The notes under the pieces are model-generated. The model made no database searches, was not told the origin of the DNA, and saw nothing but the letters and a program-made list of their open reading frames with translations. A stretch of 64,000 nt of DNA, from the NCBI GenBank assembly GCA_963849095.1, contig CAWKGA010000001.1:1-64000 (forward strand), in the 5' to 3' direction. This DNA is from JASHUC01 sp963849095 (lineage in GTDB: Bacteria > Pseudomonadota > Gammaproteobacteria > Steroidobacterales > Steroidobacteraceae). The position numbers and the translations under genes were made by a program. This document shows positions 60,758 through 64,000 of the stretch, in pieces (position 1 is the first letter of the stretch; each line of letters starts with the position of its first letter).

Positions 60758-62173
60758 ATGAAAAATCTGATCGGGCTCATCGTGGTGCTCGCGCTCGCCG
60801 CGGGCATCACCTGGTATGTGGCCGGCCGCGAGCCGGGACCGCTCATCCGCATCACCTCGCCGCAGACGGTCATCGGCGGCTCCGGCGATCTCGCCGTGGA
60901 GATCGACACCCCCGCCGGCAAGCTGAAGAGTCTCGACGTGGTGCTCGAGCAGGACGCGGCTCGCGTCCCGGTCTTCAGCCTCGAGGGCGGCAGCTCTGCG
61001 AGCGGCGGCGCCTCACGGCTCGTGAGCCAGGGCGCCGGCCGTCTCCTGCTCACCGCACCGATCGGCAAGCAGCAGATCCCTGAGCTCGTGCAGGGCAAGG
61101 CGCGGATCGTCGTCACAGCGTCCCGTGCGGTGCTCTTCGGATACCGCCGGGTGGAGTCCACCACGAGCCGGGAGATCACGGTGGATCTCACGCCGCCGAT
61201 CATCTCCGTCGTCTCGACGGACCACTACATCAACCAGGGCGGCTCCGAGATGGTGGTCTACCACGTCTCGCCGGCAAACGTCGCCTCGGGCGTGCAAGTG
61301 GGCACCGACGAGTATCCCGGCTACCCGGCATCGGGCGCGCACATCGTCACTCAAGATCCGGGCCTGCGCGTCGCGTTCTTCGCACTGCTGTGGAACCAGA
61401 ACCCGAGCACGCCGATCAGGCTCTACGCGCGCGACGCCGCCGGCAACGAGGCCCACGCAACCTTCGACTATCGCGTCTTTCCGAAGACCTTCCGCGAGAG
61501 CCGCATCAACATCAGCGATAGCTTCTTGCAAAAGGTGGTCCCGCCGATACTTCAGAACAATCCCAGCTTCAAGGTGGCGGACCCCTCGAACCTGCTCGCC
61601 TCGTTCCTGCGCATCAACGGCGATCTGCGCCGCGAGGACGCCGCGGAGATCTCCGCCCTGGCGCGCGGCACCTCGCCCGAGATCCTCTGGCAGGGCCCCT
61701 TCAGACAGCTCGTCAACTCGGCCGTCGAGGCCGGCTTCGCCGACCAGCGCACGTACGTACACGACGGCCAGGTGATCGACCATCAGGTGCATCTCGGATA
61801 CGACCTTGCCTCGTACGCCGGCGCGCCGGTGTACGCCGCCAATCGCGGCCGCGTGGTGCACGCCGGCTGGCTCGATATCTACGGCAACTGCGTCATCATC
61901 GATCACGGCATGGGCCTGCAGTCGCTCTACGGCCACATGGCGTCGGTCGAAGTGAAAGTGGGGCAGATGGTGGACAAGGGCACCGAGATCGGCCGTGAGG
62001 GCGAGACGGGGCTCGCGGGCGGCTACCACGTGCACTTCACGATGCTGCTCAACGGCAACGCGATCACGCCGATCGACTGGTGGAGTCCGAAATGGGTGCA
62101 GGATCGCATCCTGCGCAAGCTCGAGGCAGCGGGAGCGCCGGCGCCCGCTGTCGATCGCGCGGCCCCGCGCTAG
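60758..62173 (+). CDS. M23-family peptidoglycan endopeptidase
   Basis: The 471-residue protein has a short N-terminal membrane anchor (LIGLIVVLALAAGITWYVAG), a large beta region (residues 25-310) and a LytM/M23 domain: HLGYDLAS (His/Asp, about 345), the second zinc site HVHFTM (about 424) and GHMASVEVKVGQMVDKG between. It would cleave peptidoglycan crosslinks in the periplasm. It reads divergently from mtnN. Confidence 0.85.
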   Translation: MKNLIGLIVVLALAAGITWYVAGREPGPLIRITSPQTVIGGSGDLAVEIDTPAGKLKSLDVVLEQDAARVPVFSLEGGSSASGGASRLVSQGAGRLLLTAPIGKQQIPELVQGKARIVVTASRAVLFGYRRVESTTSREITVDLTPPIISVVSTDHYINQGGSEMVVYHVSPANVASGVQVGTDEYPGYPASGAHIVTQDPGLRVAFFALLWNQNPSTPIRLYARDAAGNEAHATFDYRVFPKTFRESRINISDSFLQKVVPPILQNNPSFKVADPSNLLASFLRINGDLRREDAAEISALARGTSPEILWQGPFRQLVNSAVEAGFADQRTYVHDGQVIDHQVHLGYDLASYAGAPVYAANRGRVVHAGWLDIYGNCVIIDHGMGLQSLYGHMASVEVKVGQMVDKGTEIGREGETGLAGGYHVHFTMLLNGNAITPIDWWSPKWVQDRILRKLEAAGAPAPAVDRAAPR

Positions 62174-62237
62174 GACAGGGGTCGCTGCGGCCGACCAGGG
62201 TGGCACGCTGAGTCGCGGGCCCCGGCCGCGCGGATGC

Positions 62238-62816
62238 TCACACCGTGATCCGTGTCCCCAGCACCGCGAGGAACTGCGCGAGCCACGCGGGATGCGCGGG
62301 CCATGCCGGAGCCGTGACGAGCGTGCCGTCCGTGACCGCCTGATCCATCTCGAGCGACACGTATTCCGCGCCCGCGAGCTTCACCTCCGCCGCGCAGGCC
62401 GGATACGCCGACACGCGCTTGCCGCGGATGACCCCGGCCGCCGCGAGGATCTGCGCTCCGTGGCAGATGGATGCGATGGGCTTGCCGGCCCGCGCGAAGT
62501 GCTGCACCAGCTCGATGACCTTTGCATTCATCCGGAGGTATTCGGGCGCGCGTCCGCCAGGGATCAGCAGGGCGTCGTACTGCTCCGCCTTCACCTCGGC
62601 GAAGGTCGCATTCAGCGTGAAGCGGTGGCCCGGCTTCTCCGAGTAGGTCTGCTGGCCCTCGAAGTCGTGAACGGCCGTCGAGACGCACTCGCCCGCCTTC
62701 TTGTCGGGGCACACGGCATGGACGGTGTGCCCGACCATCTGCAGAGCCTGGAACGGGACCATCGTCTCGTAGTCTTCCCCGAAATCGCCCGCGAGCAGCA
62801 GAATCCTCTTCCCCAT
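62238..62816 (-). CDS. DJ-1/PfpI-family protein
   Basis: The 192-residue protein starts at ATG 62816 with GAGGAGG. It has the family core: ILLLAGDFGEDYE, DALLIPGGRAPEYLR, and the nucleophile elbow ASICHGAQILAAAG (Cys near 119). Members act as proteases, chaperones or deglycases; the Glu and His partners (GED; CHG) are conserved. It is a lone gene. Confidence 0.9.
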   Translation of the reverse strand: MGKRILLLAGDFGEDYETMVPFQALQMVGHTVHAVCPDKKAGECVSTAVHDFEGQQTYSEKPGHRFTLNATFAEVKAEQYDALLIPGGRAPEYLRMNAKVIELVQHFARAGKPIASICHGAQILAAAGVIRGKRVSAYPACAAEVKLAGAEYVSLEMDQAVTDGTLVTAPAWPAHPAWLAQFLAVLGTRITV

Positions 62817-63060
62817 GGCCTCCTCCTCGGTTTCGCCCTCGGCGCGCCCGGTGAGCGAGCGCGGCTCTCGAAGCTTACGACGGATTTTCCAGGGATCACA
62901 GCTGGCGCGCCCGCCGGCCGCCGCGCGGGGAGTTCCTGCCGTGACCGACCGCCCCGCTCGCGGTTCGAGACAACGGCGCCAACGATCCGCATAATCGCAA
63001 AGGCAATCCGCAGCGCGAAGCGCCGGCGACAATGGCCCACGCGCGAAATGGGGAACATCG

Positions 63061-64000
63061 ATGCACTCCCGGCTCTACGTCTCCAAGCTGTGTCTGGCCA
63101 TCGCCTGCCTGGTCGTCGCGGCCGCGGCCTCGCCTGCGTCCTCGGCCGCAACCTCGCCTGTGGCTTCCACCGCGGCCCGGGCCGCCATGCGGTCCGCTCA
63201 ACCTCCGGCGGACGGCGAGGCGGTGTTCCGCAGGGTCTGCGCCGCCTGCCACATCGGCCTCGCGCAGCAGCCCGACGCCGGCGTGAACCCGTACGCAGGA
63301 AGAAGCCTCGGGCACGCCGTGCCGCGCGAGCTCCTGCACATGTACTCGCCCGAGACTATCCTCAACGCCCTCACCAACGGCAAGATGCAGGCGCAAGGCA
63401 CACTGCTCACGGCCGACGAGCGCCGCGCCGTCGCGGAGTTCGCGAGCGGCCGCCGCTTCGGCGCGAAGCCGCAGAATCCCGAGCTCGAGGATGGCAAGCC
63501 CTGCGCGGACCCGGCGCCCATGTCGGACCCCGATCGCGGACCCCGCTGGAACGGCTGGGGGAACGGGATCGCCAACACGCGCTACCAGCCCGAGAGTCGC
63601 GGCGGTCTCACGGCCGCCGATCTCCCGCGCTTGAGACTCAAATGGGCCTTCGGATTCGTGAACGTGGCATCCGTCCGCAGCCAGCCGGCGGTCGCAGGCG
63701 GTCGGCTCTTCGTGGCGAGCGAGAACGGGCTCGTGCACGCCCTCGATCCCAGGACCGGCTGCACTTATTGGAGCTTCAAGGCGCAAGCAGGTGTCGCCAC
63801 CGCGCTCTCTGTGGGCAGCTATCGCAGCGCGGCCAGCCCGGACGACACGGGCGGCGCGGCCGGCCGCACCGGTTCGCACGGCTACGCCGTCTACTTCGGG
63901 GATCGCAGGGCCAACGTCTACGCGGTGGACGCGCAAAGCGGCCGTCCAATCTGGGTCCGGAAGGTCGACTCGCATCCCGCCGCTTCCATCACAGGCTCGC
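63061..64000 (+). CDS. Cytochrome c-PQQ dehydrogenase, 3' end beyond the window
   Basis: The first 313 residues are visible. It has a signal peptide (LCLAIACLVVAAAASPASS), a heme motif CAACHIGLAQQP (about 60-64) and the start of a PQQ propeller (NGWGNGIANTRYQPESRGGLTAADLPRLRLKW, GLVHALDPRTGCTYW, VYAVDAQSGRPIWV). The layout matches polyvinyl-alcohol-dehydrogenase-type quinohaemoproteins. Start ATG 63061. The frame continues past 64000. Confidence 0.82.
   Translation, partial: MHSRLYVSKLCLAIACLVVAAAASPASSAATSPVASTAARAAMRSAQPPADGEAVFRRVCAACHIGLAQQPDAGVNPYAGRSLGHAVPRELLHMYSPETILNALTNGKMQAQGTLLTADERRAVAEFASGRRFGAKPQNPELEDGKPCADPAPMSDPDRGPRWNGWGNGIANTRYQPESRGGLTAADLPRLRLKWAFGFVNVASVRSQPAVAGGRLFVASENGLVHALDPRTGCTYWSFKAQAGVATALSVGSYRSAASPDDTGGAAGRTGSHGYAVYFGDRRANVYAVDAQSGRPIWVRKVDSHPAASITGS

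Noticed and set aside
1..64000. CRISPR array or rRNA operon
   Set aside because: No regularly spaced repeat series or rRNA-like sequence was seen on reading through the window.

Overview
The window is GC-rich, densely coded DNA from a Gram-negative aerobic proteobacterium, most likely a gammaproteobacterium of the Steroidobacter/Nevskia kind. The signs are a TamA/TamB outer-membrane assembly pair, Tat- and Sec-exported enzymes, a PEP-CTERM protein, several PQQ-type dehydrogenases fused to cytochrome c, an ergothioneine pair (egtB-egtD) and zwf. The genus cannot be fixed from the sequence alone.

Layout. 1-8000 is an accessory island: a secreted COG4315-type repeat protein, the 5'-truncated remnant of a zeta-toxin-like kinase with an intact small partner gene, the 3' half of a tRNA-Phe gene (an attachment site) abutting a tyrosine integrase that carries an in-frame stop, an RloA/RloB (AbiL-like) defence pair, a truncated DUF2397 gene (a Wadjet type III component) and a hipBA toxin-antitoxin operon with well-formed operators. 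8000-20300 returns to chromosome-like content: an HD-domain Tat protein, a cupin, a PEP-CTERM protein, egtB-egtD with a cyclic-nucleotide-domain thioredoxin-reductase-like gene, a UBP zinc finger, a frameshifted DUF4338 remnant, and a LytS/LytTR two-component operon whose middle gene looks like a kinase that lost its His box and ATPase domain. 20364-21651 is an ISAzo13-family insertion sequence with 28-bp inverted repeats.

21683-31000 holds a cupin, a PQQ dehydrogenase broken by one extra base, an intact quinohaemoprotein, small membrane proteins, a methyltransferase and a large DUF4382/DUF5666-like lipoprotein. 31100-45400 is mixed metabolism: a YghU-type GST, FMN reductase, SDR, FitAB/VapBC-like toxin-antitoxin, VOC protein, an orphan TrwB/TraD-like coupling ATPase, carboxylesterase, zinc alcohol dehydrogenase, dienelactone hydrolase, an RRM protein, zwf and an AAHS-family MFS transporter. 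45451-51422 is tamA-tamB. 51634-54692 is a second dehydrogenase locus with its usual secreted partner. 54754-64000 holds an aldo/keto reductase, a hybrid PAS histidine kinase, a second RRM gene, an MTA/SAH nucleosidase, an M23 peptidase, a DJ-1/PfpI protein and the start of a third cytochrome-PQQ dehydrogenase cut by the window edge.

Most unusual observations: (i) the two RRM genes share a roughly 180-nt 5' leader with a conserved hairpin and a five-codon mini-ORF whose stop overlaps the GTG start; (ii) a degenerate kinase-like protein sits inside a LytS-LytTR operon; (iii) a decayed defence island lies next to a tRNA-Phe attachment site; (iv) several genes have a promoter -10 box only 6-7 nt before the start codon, predicting leaderless mRNAs.
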